DNA of 64,000 nt from contig NZ_JABSPU010000009.1 in the NCBI RefSeq assembly GCF_013214815.1, positions 1 through 64,000 on the forward strand, in the 5' to 3' direction. The notes under the pieces were generated by a model. The model had not been told where the DNA came from. It did not search any database and was given only the letters and a program-made list of their open reading frames with translations. The position numbers and the translations under genes were made by a program. This document shows, one piece after another, positions 18,902-30,165 of the stretch (positions are counted from its first letter, which is position 1; each line of letters opens with the position of its first letter). The DNA comes from Gilvibacter sp. (GTDB lineage: Bacteria > Bacteroidota > Bacteroidia > Flavobacteriales > Flavobacteriaceae).

Positions 18902-19647
18902 TAGCTGAGTAACATTTGGGTGATTAAATAATTCATCAAAATGATCAATACCGAGGTCCAAACAAAGGAGTTTGTATTGGCCTTACCGACTTCTAAAGCT
19001 CCCCCTTTCATAAAATACCCTTGCCAGGAAGGCACGGTGGCCAGTATGAAAGAAAATACAAAGGTCTTGATAAAGGCGTAGGTCACGTGGAAAGGCGTAA
19101 AGTCAGACTGCAATCCTTGAATAAAAGCATCGCTAGTGCTGAATCCGCCGTAAACTCCGGCAACCCATCCACCAACAATTCCAATGAACATAGAAATACC
19201 AATAACCAATGGGAAGAACATCAACGCGATGATCTTTGGGAAGACCAAATAATTCAAGGAATTGATACCCATAACCTCCAAAGCGTCTATCTGCTCAGTA
19301 ACGCGCATAGAACCAATACTCGAGGTTATTGCAGATCCTACCTTACCCGCCATAATGATGGCCATAAAAGTAGGCGAGAACTCTAAGATGATGGATTGTC
19401 GCGTTGCAAAACCGACCAAATACGCGGGAATCAAAGGGTTGGAGATGTTCAATGCCGTTTGGATAGCGACTACACCACCCACAAAAAAGGAAATGAATCC
19501 AACGATCCCCAAAGAGTTGATCACCAGTTCGTCTACCTCTTTTAGAATAAGGTCACGCAGTACAGAGGCCTTAGTAGGTCTGCTAAATACACCGCGTAGC
19601 ATAATAAAATACGAGCCGATGTCTGCTAAAAGCTTCTTTGGATTCAT
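18901..19647 (-). CDS. mlaE: Lipid-transport ABC permease, MlaE-like
   Basis: This 248-residue integral membrane protein has several hydrophobic segments and the MlaE family features GGVVAIQTALN, the long loop segment EFSPTFMAIIMAGKVGSAITSS and IDALEVMGINS. It is the permease partner of the ATPase encoded directly downstream with a one-base overlap. The pair is expected to work with an MCE substrate-binding protein encoded elsewhere. Confidence 0.9.
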   Translation of the reverse strand: MNPKKLLADIGSYFIMLRGVFSRPTKASVLRDLILKEVDELVINSLGIVGFISFFVGGVVAIQTALNISNPLIPAYLVGFATRQSIILEFSPTFMAIIMAGKVGSAITSSIGSMRVTEQIDALEVMGINSLNYLVFPKIIALMFFPLVIGISMFIGIVGGWVAGVYGGFSTSDAFIQGLQSDFTPFHVTYAFIKTFVFSFILATVPSWQGYFMKGGALEVGKANTNSFVWTSVLIILMNYLITQMLLS

Positions 19648-19693
19648 CTACAAGCGAAGGTACTAATTATTTAGGCGTAAAGACAGTCACATA

Positions 19694-20773
19694 CTATTTA
19701 AGCGCTGCAGCGATCTTATCGAAGATTCCGGTGTTTTCATAGATGCCCGTAAAAGCTTCTGCTCCCGGGCCAAAGGCCAAAACAGGAATCATGGTAGCAG
19801 AATGTCCTCCGGTTGAAAAGCTCGAGGCAATGCTGTTGTAGTCACCCTCATTGGCTGCTAAAGTAAACCCACCAGTTTCATGGTCTGCAGTAACTATAAC
19901 CAAGGTTTCTCCATCTTTCTGAGCGTAGTCTAGAACAGCGCCGATTGTTTTGTCAAAGTCTAACATCTCTCCAATCAAATAATCAGCGTCATTGTCATGC
20001 CCGCCCCAGTCAATTTGAGAGCTTTCTATCATCAAAAAGTAACCGTTCTCATTCTGAGACAAGCAATCAATTCCTTTTAAACTGGCCTGGGTTAAGAAAT
20101 CTCCACGGCCTTCAATGAATTTAGGTAAAGCATTTACCGCCATAAAGATTCCCATCTTTTCTGCAGTAGTAGTTGGAATAGCGGTGGTATCTAAGGCAAA
20201 ACCTTTGTTTTGCAGTTCGCTCAGTAAGTCTTTCTCATCACTGCGCTGATTAAAATATTTGAGTCCGCCTCCGGCAAAGTAGTTCAACTCAGATTCAACA
20301 AGATCTAAAGCAATGTCTTCTTGCATGTTTCTAGAAACAACGTGCGCATAAAAACTAGCTGGTGTAGCATGAGTGATGGTTGAGGTAGCTACAACACCGC
20401 TGCTCATGTTCTGTTTTACGAGCATTTCTGGAAGATTCTCAATGACTGTGCTGTCGCTGGCCACGCCAACGGCGCCGTTGTATGATTTTGCCCCACAAGC
20501 AAAGGCCGTAGCTCCAGCTGCAGAATCTGTGATCAATTGAGCCGATGAAGATGTTTTGATGAGTCCAACTACCGGAAAGCGCTCTAAGTTGGGAGTACTC
20601 TCCCCATAGAATTGCGCCGCTGACATTTGGCTAACACCCATCCCATCACCGATCAATAAGATCACATTCTTTGGTCCTTTTGATTCTGGTGTGGTGGTAA
20701 CTTCTTTTTCAGAGGATTGATTTTGACAACTCAAAAGCAGTACGCTTAGGAGCAGAGAGCCCAATATTTTCAT
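19694..20773 (-). CDS. Alkaline phosphatase, lipoprotein
   Basis: The 359-residue enzyme belongs to the alkaline phosphatase (PhoA-type) family. It has the metal site GDGMG at 42-46 and the phosphorylated serine S84 in TDSAAGATAFACG. Further metal ligands are in QIDWGGHDND and ADHETGGFTL, and the late His is in GGHSATMIP. The N-terminus is a lipoprotein signal with lipobox cysteine C16 (LLLSC), so it should be membrane-anchored on the periplasmic or outer face. The ATG at 20773 is used because upstream in-frame codons would precede the signal peptide with 20 unrelated residues. Confidence 0.92.
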   Translation of the reverse strand: MKILGSLLLSVLLLSCQNQSSEKEVTTTPESKGPKNVILLIGDGMGVSQMSAAQFYGESTPNLERFPVVGLIKTSSSAQLITDSAAGATAFACGAKSYNGAVGVASDSTVIENLPEMLVKQNMSSGVVATSTITHATPASFYAHVVSRNMQEDIALDLVESELNYFAGGGLKYFNQRSDEKDLLSELQNKGFALDTTAIPTTTAEKMGIFMAVNALPKFIEGRGDFLTQASLKGIDCLSQNENGYFLMIESSQIDWGGHDNDADYLIGEMLDFDKTIGAVLDYAQKDGETLVIVTADHETGGFTLAANEGDYNSIASSFSTGGHSATMIPVLAFGPGAEAFTGIYENTGIFDKIAAALK

Positions 20774-20783
20774 ATCTATGATT

Positions 20784-20799
20784 TTTGTAAAAATACAAA
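20784..20799. promoter_or_regulatory. Palindrome upstream of alkaline phosphatase
   Basis: TTTGTA-AAAA-TACAAA is a perfect 6+6 inverted repeat located 11 bases upstream of the phosphatase ATG. It could be an operator or part of a core promoter. No regulator is known for it. Confidence 0.3.
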
Positions 20800-20822
20800 T
20801 ACCCAGGCAGCTAGAAGTATCC

Positions 20823-21680
20823 CTAGCGACCAATTAACTTTTGGGTAATACTGCGGTAGCGTTGTTTGCGCATAAAAGCTCCTTGCGGCTTGCTCAGTAG
20901 GAATGTATCTCCGCTAAACCAGGACTTGAAATAGCCGATAATCGTATAGTAAAAGAAGCTTGCACTCTTTTTTCGAACGGCCATTTTTAAGCTGGCGATA
21001 GTGGTTAGAAAGAAGCGGTAGCGCATGCGGTAAAAGGCTTGTCCTTGCTTAAAGCGGGCTTTTCGGTTATAAGTTTTCCCTGTGGGCTTTAAATGCTTCA
21101 CGGCAAGCTCAGGTAGGGTGACCACCCGCCAGCCGTGGTATTTGGTTAAAAGCTCATCAACGGTATCCCAGCCCATGGCTTCCACCAAACCTTCATTCTG
21201 CTCAAAGCAGGCCTTCCGATATGCTTTGAGAGCTCCGCGAATGTGATCTTGACTTGTCAGATTTTCTAAAACCCATTGTCCGTTTTCTAGAATATGACAA
21301 AAACCGCCAACCATCCCAATCTCGGGGTCCGATTCAAAAGTGGTTTTATGCAGTTCTAAATAGTTCTCAGGAAAAATCAGGTCTGCGTCGTATTTACAAA
21401 TAATATCAACTTCTTCACTGAGGTGTTCCAGTCCAAAATTAAAAGCGGCAATGACTTTAGAACCGGGCAAATGTCCTTCTTCAACTTTGGGTTTTTGAAC
21501 GAGTTTTAACTGCGGATGGGATTCGGCATATCTGGAGACGATCTCAGTGGTATCGTCTGTTGAACCGTCATCAACCACGATAATGTGTGCCGCGCCATAG
21601 CTTTGATTCAAAAGTGAATCCAAAGTCTGGCCAATGTGATCGGCCTCGTTATGTGCAGGAATGATTATGCCAAATTTCAT
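20823..21680 (-). CDS. Family 2 glycosyltransferase
   Basis: The 285-residue protein has the GT-A fold of GT2 enzymes. The N-terminal FGIIIPAHNEADHI is followed by VVDDGSTDDT (nucleotide-sugar binding) and the metal-binding motif KYDADLIFPENY near residues 97-108. The acceptor is unknown. Its C-terminal region is basic and partly hydrophobic. It is downstream of a methyltransferase and a FabH-like enzyme on the same strand and may share a surface-glycan or lipid task with them (inference). Confidence 0.87.
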   Translation of the reverse strand: MKFGIIIPAHNEADHIGQTLDSLLNQSYGAAHIIVVDDGSTDDTTEIVSRYAESHPQLKLVQKPKVEEGHLPGSKVIAAFNFGLEHLSEEVDIICKYDADLIFPENYLELHKTTFESDPEIGMVGGFCHILENGQWVLENLTSQDHIRGALKAYRKACFEQNEGLVEAMGWDTVDELLTKYHGWRVVTLPELAVKHLKPTGKTYNRKARFKQGQAFYRMRYRFFLTTIASLKMAVRKKSASFFYYTIIGYFKSWFSGDTFLLSKPQGAFMRKQRYRSITQKLIGR

Positions 21681-21737
21681 CAGAAGTAGCTTTTACTACT
21701 GAAAGCGAAAGTAAAGAAAAAGCAGAACAACTGCTGC

Positions 21738-22283
21738 TTAATAATTGCCGACTTGTCCTTTGGAAGGGCGTTGAGCGTAGACCAAATAGTAACGTGGAGT
21801 AAAGCGTCTAAGAAACGGTCGTATCCCGATTTTTTTGGTTGGGTTAGTGAATTTCTTGCGCTTGATGATCTGCCAGCCCGCTTTTTCTAGCAACCAATCA
21901 AATTGCCAATCTTCAAACTCGTGGTAGTGTCTGTCACGCTCATCAGTCTTGCTTTGATACGCACTGGCAAACCACAGTTTAAGCGGCACAGAAGCCACTA
22001 AGTAGTTGGCTGAAGATTCTTGCAGCAGTGTAAAGGGTGCGACTAAATGTTCTAAGATCTCAAAGGCGGTTAGCACTTCGCGCTCCGTATTCTTTACTGC
22101 GGATACATCCAGGTCAAGATCTTCACCGGTAGTGTTCTCAACATCGTAACCGGCCTCGGTCATGTATGCTGTAAACGGATTGGTAACCCCTAGGTCTAAA
22201 ATGCTTTTATCCGTAGGGACAACTTCCTTTAAAAAATCTAAAGTGAGCTGATAGCGCTTCTTGGGAAGCTTGCCGTCGTACAT
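21738..22283 (-). CDS. Probable SAM-dependent methyltransferase
   Basis: The 181-residue protein has a class I methyltransferase core: SILDLGVTNPFTAYM around residues 29-43 resembles the glycine-rich SAM-binding motif I. EVLTAFEILEHLVAP resembles the post-motif region common in Methyltransf_11/23 families. It is shorter than most small-molecule methyltransferases. The substrate is unknown. The upstream FabH-like gene stops 3 bases before its start, suggesting a shared transcript. Confidence 0.7.
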   Translation of the reverse strand: MYDGKLPKKRYQLTLDFLKEVVPTDKSILDLGVTNPFTAYMTEAGYDVENTTGEDLDLDVSAVKNTEREVLTAFEILEHLVAPFTLLQESSANYLVASVPLKLWFASAYQSKTDERDRHYHEFEDWQFDWLLEKAGWQIIKRKKFTNPTKKIGIRPFLRRFTPRYYLVYAQRPSKGQVGNY

Positions 22284-22286
22284 AGA

Positions 22287-23348
22287 CTAGATTTGGTAAG
22301 CGATTGCGTTAATATGCATTCCGGCACCCACACTGGCAAACATGATCACATCACCGTTGTTGAGTTGGTGCTCTTCCATTTGTCCTTTGCGAACCATATC
22401 AAAAAGGGTAGGTACCGTTGCTACAGAACTGTTGCCCAATTTGTGAATGCTCATCGGCATAATTCCTTCTGGAATATCTGCTTTGTAAAGGCGATACAAA
22501 CGTTTTAAGATGGCTTCATCCATCTTTTCATTGGCCTGGTGAATAAATATCTTCTTGACCTGCTCAATACCAACTCCCGCCTCATCCAAACAGGCTTTCA
22601 TGGCGTTAGGAACGTTGGTTAATGCAAATTCGTAGATCTTGCGTCCATCCATTTTAATGTAACGTGTATCTGGACAGAGGTCCTTGTTGTATGACTTTCC
22701 GAAGTATAAGAAATAAGCCTCGTCATAGGTAAAACTAGCCGTTTTATGCCCCAGTATACCTCCGGAGGCCGAGTCGTCTGCTTCTACAATGGAAGCTCCG
22801 GCACCATCCGAATAGATCATGGAATCTCTATCGTGCTTGTCAACTACGCGAGAAAGGGTCTCTGCTCCAATAACCAAACAACGTTTGGCCATTCCCGCTC
22901 TAATAAACGCTTGGGCTTGAATCATTCCTTCTACCCATCCTGGGCAACCAAAGAGAATATCGTAAGCCACACAGTTAGGATTTTTGATGCGCAAGCTGTG
23001 CTTTACGCGAGAAGCCAAACTCGGCAAAATATCACTTTGGATGGCGTTGTGTTTTACATCTCCGAAATTATGGGCAACGATTATATAGTCTAATGTTTCT
23101 GGATCAATCTTGGCGTCTTCAATGGCTTTTTCTGCCGCAAAGAATCCAATGTCAGAAGCTGTTAAATGATTCTTGACATAGCGGCGTTCACCAATACCAG
23201 TGATGCCTTTAAATTTTTCAATTATGACTTCGTTAGGATGTGAAAAGGGAGCTCCGTTGCTATCTAGAAACTCATGTTTATCAAAGTCTTCATTCTTCTC
23301 AACGCTACTCGGGATGTAGCTGCCTGTACCTGTGATTTTGATGCTCAT
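22287..23348 (-). CDS. 3-oxoacyl-ACP synthase III (FabH-like)
   Basis: The 353-residue protein is a thiolase-fold KAS III enzyme with the full catalytic triad: C135 in LFGCPGW, H270 in IFIHQANE and N306 in LGNSSVAT. Such enzymes condense acyl-CoA with malonyl-ACP to start fatty acid or specialised lipid synthesis. The neighbours are a methyltransferase and a glycosyltransferase rather than the plsX/rpmF context of the housekeeping fabH, so it may be an accessory KAS III. Without comparison to other fabH genes of the genome this stays open. Confidence 0.88.
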   Translation of the reverse strand: MSIKITGTGSYIPSSVEKNEDFDKHEFLDSNGAPFSHPNEVIIEKFKGITGIGERRYVKNHLTASDIGFFAAEKAIEDAKIDPETLDYIIVAHNFGDVKHNAIQSDILPSLASRVKHSLRIKNPNCVAYDILFGCPGWVEGMIQAQAFIRAGMAKRCLVIGAETLSRVVDKHDRDSMIYSDGAGASIVEADDSASGGILGHKTASFTYDEAYFLYFGKSYNKDLCPDTRYIKMDGRKIYEFALTNVPNAMKACLDEAGVGIEQVKKIFIHQANEKMDEAILKRLYRLYKADIPEGIMPMSIHKLGNSSVATVPTLFDMVRKGQMEEHQLNNGDVIMFASVGAGMHINAIAYQI

Positions 23349-23419
23349 TATGGTTGTGTTGCGATTTGCAATTCGGCTAAACTAAAACATATAACGCACA
23401 ATTCCTGAAAATTATGCAA

Positions 23420-23459
23420 AAGGCCGAAATTTTTGCCATATCTGCAAAAAACCGGCCTT
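23420..23459 (-). terminator. Possible terminator hairpin after gcvP
   Basis: AAGGCCG and CGGCCTT at the ends enclose a second pairing, TTTTTGC with GCAAAAA, making an extended interrupted stem. On the minus strand it is followed by TTGCATAATTTT, which is only moderately U-rich. It lies 45 bases after the gcvP stop. Confidence 0.45.
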
Positions 23460-23503
23460 GGTGTTGTAAAAATAAAACTTTTTTAAGGAATTATTGAAAT
23501 TCC

Positions 23504-26353
<2,850 letters not shown>

Positions 26354-26374
26354 TGGGTTGTAAAAATTTGTACA

Positions 26375-26382
26375 CAAAAATA
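26375..26382 (-). promoter_or_regulatory. Possible -7 element for gcvP
   Basis: On the minus strand TATTTTTG matches TAnnTTTG, 21 bases upstream of the gcvP ATG at 26353. It lies upstream of that ATG but overlaps the alternative start at 26377, which supports the later start. Confidence 0.45.
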
Positions 26383-26478
26383 CGACATATCGGTTATAAA
26401 AACAGCAGTTTTGACCGTAGTGGAAAATTTATTTATTGACAGTTTTAAAGCGAATTGTTCATTAATTTAGCTTACCCT

Positions 26479-27297
26479 ATGGCCGTTCTAAGAGCTCTGT
26501 TTGATTTTTACCTTAAAAGTAGCGTACACGTTGCTCTAGCTGTCTGTGCGTTGCAATGGGCTGCTACGGTTTTTCTGGGCTTGGAATTCAGCCCAGTTTT
26601 GATGCTCTTTACTTTTTTGGCAGCGGTAAGCGGATACAATTTTGTCAAATATGCAGAGCGGGCACGATGGTATCACAAAAGTCTTCCAACAGAACTCAAA
26701 ACCATTCAGATCTTTTCCTTGGTCTGTTTTTTGGCTTTGATTGGCTGCGGACTCTTTTTACCCTTTAACACTTTGGCGGGCTTTGGATTATTGTCCTTGC
26801 TTACAATGGCTTATGTGGTGCCCATGTTGCCTCAGGCTAAAACACTCAGAACCTTGGCAGGGATAAAGATCTTTGTAGTTGCACTGGTTTGGGCGGCAAC
26901 TGCTGTGGTTATTCCATTGTGGCATGCGGGCGTGTTACCCACTGCTGACGGCTATCTGTTGTTTGTGCAACTCTTTTTAACGGTGTTCGCCTTGACCATT
27001 CCCTTTGAGATTCGAGATCTGCAGGTGGATGGGCTCGACCTAAAGACTTTGCCGCAAGCGTTTGGAGTTCAAAAGAGCCGTTATCTTGGCATTGCCGCAG
27101 TTCTTTTAGCTGCGATCTTAGAAGGTTTTAAAGACGATTTTGTTTGGTACTCCAATATCTATTGGTTGCTGATAGCACTATTGACGGTGCTCGGTTTGCT
27201 GCGGAGTAAAACAGAACAGCCGCCCTATTTGGCGGCTTTCTGGATAGAAGCGATCCCTGTTGCAGGTCTCCTATATCTTTATGTGGTAATTTTCTAA
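26479..27297 (+). CDS. UbiA prenyltransferase-like membrane protein, degenerate first motif
   Basis: The 272-residue protein is almost entirely made of hydrophobic helices (about eight to nine). The segment with D180, D184 and D187 followed by LKTLPQAFGVQKS resembles the second Asp-rich motif of the UbiA superfamily. The first motif, normally NDxxD, reads SGYNFVKYAER (residues 51-61) and has no aspartates. It may therefore bind a lipid or have a changed chemistry rather than act as a standard prenyltransferase. The ATG at 26479 is preferred to a TTG at 26455. It is convergent with the anti-sigma-like gene, with one base between stops. Confidence 0.7.
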   Translation: MAVLRALFDFYLKSSVHVALAVCALQWAATVFLGLEFSPVLMLFTFLAAVSGYNFVKYAERARWYHKSLPTELKTIQIFSLVCFLALIGCGLFLPFNTLAGFGLLSLLTMAYVVPMLPQAKTLRTLAGIKIFVVALVWAATAVVIPLWHAGVLPTADGYLLFVQLFLTVFALTIPFEIRDLQVDGLDLKTLPQAFGVQKSRYLGIAAVLLAAILEGFKDDFVWYSNIYWLLIALLTVLGLLRSKTEQPPYLAAFWIEAIPVAGLLYLYVVIF

Positions 27298-27298
27298 G

Positions 27299-27547
27299 CT
27301 ATTTGTCTGCCAATTGCTTGTTGAGCAATTCTTGCAGATCCGCTTTTTCTTCCTTGCTCACAGTATTCACCCGTGGGTCCTGATACGTCTTTGTGAGTTT
27401 GGTGTTGCGTCTGGTGTACTCGCGACAAGCACGGCAGTAAATCAAGTGAATGTTCAAGCGGACCTTTTCCCAAAAGGTCGCTTCCTTATATTGTGATTTG
27501 TCACAAATATGATTGGCTTCATGGCATTCAAGTTTAATTTTTCCCAT
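27299..27547 (-). CDS. Small zinc-finger anti-sigma-like protein
   Basis: The 82-residue protein contains N-I-H-L-I-Y-C-R-A-C-R, an HxxxCxxC arrangement typical of zinc-binding anti-sigma (ZAS) domains, with an additional CHEANHIC region earlier. It has no transmembrane helix, so it would be cytoplasmic. It begins 3 bases after the stop of an ECF sigma factor gene, the usual place for the cognate anti-sigma factor. The role is inferred from motif and position. Confidence 0.75.
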   Translation of the reverse strand: MGKIKLECHEANHICDKSQYKEATFWEKVRLNIHLIYCRACREYTRRNTKLTKTYQDPRVNTVSKEEKADLQELLNKQLADK

Positions 27548-27550
27548 TTC

Positions 27551-28102
27551 CTATAACCAATTATTTTCTAAGCAATCTGCCATAGCCTTTCTGGCTCTGT
27601 GGATGATCACCCATAGATTAGACGGAGTAATATCAAAAGCATTACAAATTGCTTCGGTATCAAAATTTTCCATCGTTTTCATTCGGAAGATTGTACGTTG
27701 TTTATCATTCAATCCATCCATGCAATCATAAATGGCGGTACCCAATTCTTCATTTTCAATTTGATCTTCTGCGGTTCGGTCGTACTTGTCTGCAATGCGT
27801 TCTTCCAGCCAATCGCTTTCAGTTTCGCTGTCGTCATAATTGATACGAACTTCTGCTTTTCCCTTGTTTGAATTGATCTTGCGGTAATGATCAATGATCT
27901 TTCTTTTGAGGATAGAGACCAGCCAGGTACGTTCCGTGGCATCCCCTTTAAAATTCTCCATAGACTTCAGGCCGGCTAAAAAGGTCTCACTGATGAGGTC
28001 CTTAGCCAAGTCGCGGTCATTGACCCGAGCAATGGTGTAATTAAAGAGGTAGTCTGAATATCGAGCGACCCATTGGGTTGCATCTATTTGATTGTCCGCC
28101 AT
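27551..28102 (-). CDS. ECF RNA polymerase sigma factor
   Basis: The 183-residue protein has sigma-70 regions 2 (about residues 10-80, DYLFNYTIARV ... ERTWLVSILKRKIIDHYRK) and 4 (about 125-180, LNDKQRTIFRMK ... NAFDITPSNLWVIIHRARK). It should direct RNA polymerase to a small regulon under control of the downstream zinc-finger protein. The ATG at 28102 follows an AAGGAG-like sequence and gives the standard N-terminus MADNQID; an in-frame start at 28129 overlaps the predicted promoter. Confidence 0.9.
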   Translation of the reverse strand: MADNQIDATQWVARYSDYLFNYTIARVNDRDLAKDLISETFLAGLKSMENFKGDATERTWLVSILKRKIIDHYRKINSNKGKAEVRINYDDSETESDWLEERIADKYDRTAEDQIENEELGTAIYDCMDGLNDKQRTIFRMKTMENFDTEAICNAFDITPSNLWVIIHRARKAMADCLENNWL

Positions 28103-28126
28103 AAAAAGGCTCCTTGTAGATTTTAC

Positions 28127-28134
28127 CAAAAATA
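28127..28134 (-). promoter_or_regulatory. Possible -7 element for the ECF sigma gene
   Basis: TATTTTTG on the minus strand matches TAnnTTTG, 24 bases upstream of the ATG at 28102. No clear -33 element was found. Confidence 0.42.
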
Positions 28135-28231
28135 TAAAAGTTCTAGAACTTTAACAGGGCAGCATTTCCCGTTAACAGGGTTTTATGCTGGTTTTGCGCA
28201 ATTTGTCGGAAGTAAAATCGTACAATTTGTG

Positions 28232-28239
28232 TACTTTTG
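28232..28239 (+). promoter_or_regulatory. Possible -7 element for the M28 peptidase gene
   Basis: TACTTTTG matches TAnnTTTG and overlaps the in-frame TTG at 28237. If used, transcription would begin near 28245 and leave the GTG at 28255 as the start. Confidence 0.42.
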
Positions 28240-28254
28240 AGGCAAACCTACGCT

Positions 28255-29703
28255 GTGATTAAGAGAATTACCCTGCTGGCTTTGTTGCTGGCCCTACCGG
28301 CGTCTGCGCTGTTTGGCCAAGTAGAAAGCAACTTTTTTTACGCCACCATGGATTTGGGTAGTGCCCAAGAACTTTACGAAGAATTTCCTGATGATATTAC
28401 TATAGTACGTGCTGTTTCTGGGCAAGCCGCTGTTTATATGAGTCCTTTTGCGGCGCACAAGCTGCACGACAATATCTTAACGCACGGTCCGGGTTATGTT
28501 TATATGCCAAGCCGCACCGCAGCTTTGTCAGAACTCAAGCCGCTTCAAGCCGCAGCTAAAAGTAGCTTCACCTACACCCTGACAGAATCTAGCTTAGTTG
28601 AACAAGCCTTGCCTTTGGCCTCTGCGGCGAATATTGAAGCCCGTATCCTCAATTTGCAGAGTTACGGTACACGCTACCACAATAGAGGTGCCGCGACAGA
28701 TGCTGTTTATGACCTCAAGACAGAACTAGAAGCAGAGATTACCGCGGCAGGACGTGACGATATTAGCGTGCGTATTGTTAATCATACCGGAACTCCCATG
28801 CCATCTTTAGTGGTTACTATTCCTGGAGCTTCTCTGGCTGATGAGTATGTGATCCTCGGAGGGCATATCGATTCGACTGCTCCAGATAGAGACAATGCTC
28901 CCGGCGCCGATGATAATGCTTCAGGTATTGCAACAATCATGGAGGTTTTCCGTGTCTTGCTAGAAATGGATTACCGTCCTAAGCGTACGGTTGAATTCAT
29001 GGCCTTTGCCGCAGAAGAAATAGGATTAGTAGGTTCCTTTGAGATCGCACAAGAATACAACAATGCTGGGACTGATGTTTATGCCTATGTGCAAATGGAT
29101 ATGACCAATTACAACGGTTCTGCCAATGACATATATCTCATGACCGATCCTTACATAAGTAGCGAACTAAACGATTTTATGTTCGATCTTATGGATACCT
29201 ATAACGCCAGTGGAGAACACGCTATTTCCTATGGAACTTCCATTTGTAACTACGGCTGTTCGGATCATTTTAGTTGGGCGCAGAACGGCTTTGACGTTGC
29301 CTTTCCTTTTGAGGCTTCCTTTAGTGGTAGAAACCCAAACATCCACACCTCAGGAGATACTTACAGTGTTTCTGGAACGGCCAATCACGCATTAAAATTT
29401 GCAAAGCTCGGGTTGGAATACATTTTAGAATCTGCCAAAAATGATCTTTTGTCAACGAGAGATTTTGGCAGACAAGCGGTTCAGATTGGCGTAAGTAACA
29501 GTCAATTGAGCTACCAACTCGGTACGCAAGGCGAGTTTCAGAAATTGAGCGTTTTTAATGTGATCGGACAGCAGATCACTACTGCTACTATTGACAATCC
29601 GCAGGGAACCTTATCCTTAGGCAGTCTTAAAAGTGGAGTTTATATTGCCGTTTTTGAATCAAGCCGAGGCGGAAGCGTGGCGAAGAAATTCGTCATCAAC
29701 TAA
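28255..29703 (+). CDS. Secreted M28 family metallopeptidase with T9SS sorting domain
   Basis: The 482-residue protein has a signal peptide (ending ALFGQ) and an M28 zinc aminopeptidase domain. The metal ligands are visible in GGHIDST, GADDNASG, FAAEEIGL, QMDMTNYN and a CSDHFSWAQ segment. The last ~65 residues form a T9SS-type C-terminal domain (LSVFNVIGQQ ... LKSGVYIAVF ... KKFVIN). It should be exported by the T9SS and release amino acids from peptides outside the cell. The start is GTG at 28255; a TTG at 28237 is in frame but overlaps a promoter-like element. The 3' end overlaps the convergent SRPBCC gene by 45 bases. Confidence 0.9.
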   Translation: MIKRITLLALLLALPASALFGQVESNFFYATMDLGSAQELYEEFPDDITIVRAVSGQAAVYMSPFAAHKLHDNILTHGPGYVYMPSRTAALSELKPLQAAAKSSFTYTLTESSLVEQALPLASAANIEARILNLQSYGTRYHNRGAATDAVYDLKTELEAEITAAGRDDISVRIVNHTGTPMPSLVVTIPGASLADEYVILGGHIDSTAPDRDNAPGADDNASGIATIMEVFRVLLEMDYRPKRTVEFMAFAAEEIGLVGSFEIAQEYNNAGTDVYAYVQMDMTNYNGSANDIYLMTDPYISSELNDFMFDLMDTYNASGEHAISYGTSICNYGCSDHFSWAQNGFDVAFPFEASFSGRNPNIHTSGDTYSVSGTANHALKFAKLGLEYILESAKNDLLSTRDFGRQAVQIGVSNSQLSYQLGTQGEFQKLSVFNVIGQQITTATIDNPQGTLSLGSLKSGVYIAVFESSRGGSVAKKFVIN

Positions 29704-30165
29704 AGAGTTTAAGGCCTCGTTTTCAATTCGACTTTTGATCTGAGCGTTTCTGTGTTTCAGAAATTGTCTCAGATGATTCTTAAGCAGGAGTTTGTCGAAC
29801 AGCTTGCCAAACCAACCGTAGGGTACTTTATAGAGGAGTTCATCTTTCATGATAACGCAATCTCCGCGCTGCTGAAACTCGTGTTTGTGCACAAAGTAAG
29901 TGAAATGCCCGCGGATCATCAGATCCACAAAACAGTGGGGTTTCTCCATTATAACGATCTTGGAGGTATGGGGCAGCCAAAGGCCAAAATGCTTGCCCCT
30001 CCAACGAACAGTCTCGTTGAGGTTGATGAGCCCAGAGGTAACGCCTTCAATGGCCTTTTCTCCCGTATGACTTGCCGATTCCATGTGAAAACTGATATCT
30101 CTCGATAGGTCAAAGACCGTGTCAATACTTCCTTTAATTTCTGTGGTGAGTTCTATTTTGGTCAT
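29659..30165 (-). CDS. SRPBCC family protein
   Basis: The 168-residue protein has the START/polyketide-cyclase-like fold signature of the SRPBCC superfamily: an N-terminal strand (IELTTEIKGSIDTVFDLSRDI is its first part), WRGKHFGLW, then DLMIRGHFTYFVHKHEF. These proteins bind hydrophobic ligands. Its ATG overlaps the stop of the TIGR01777 epimerase gene by 4 bases (ATGA), and such pairs are often seen together. Its C-terminal 15 codons overlap the end of the convergent peptidase gene. Confidence 0.82.
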   Translation of the reverse strand: MTKIELTTEIKGSIDTVFDLSRDISFHMESASHTGEKAIEGVTSGLINLNETVRWRGKHFGLWLPHTSKIVIMEKPHCFVDLMIRGHFTYFVHKHEFQQRGDCVIMKDELLYKVPYGWFGKLFDKLLLKNHLRQFLKHRNAQIKSRIENEALNSLVDDEFLRHASASA

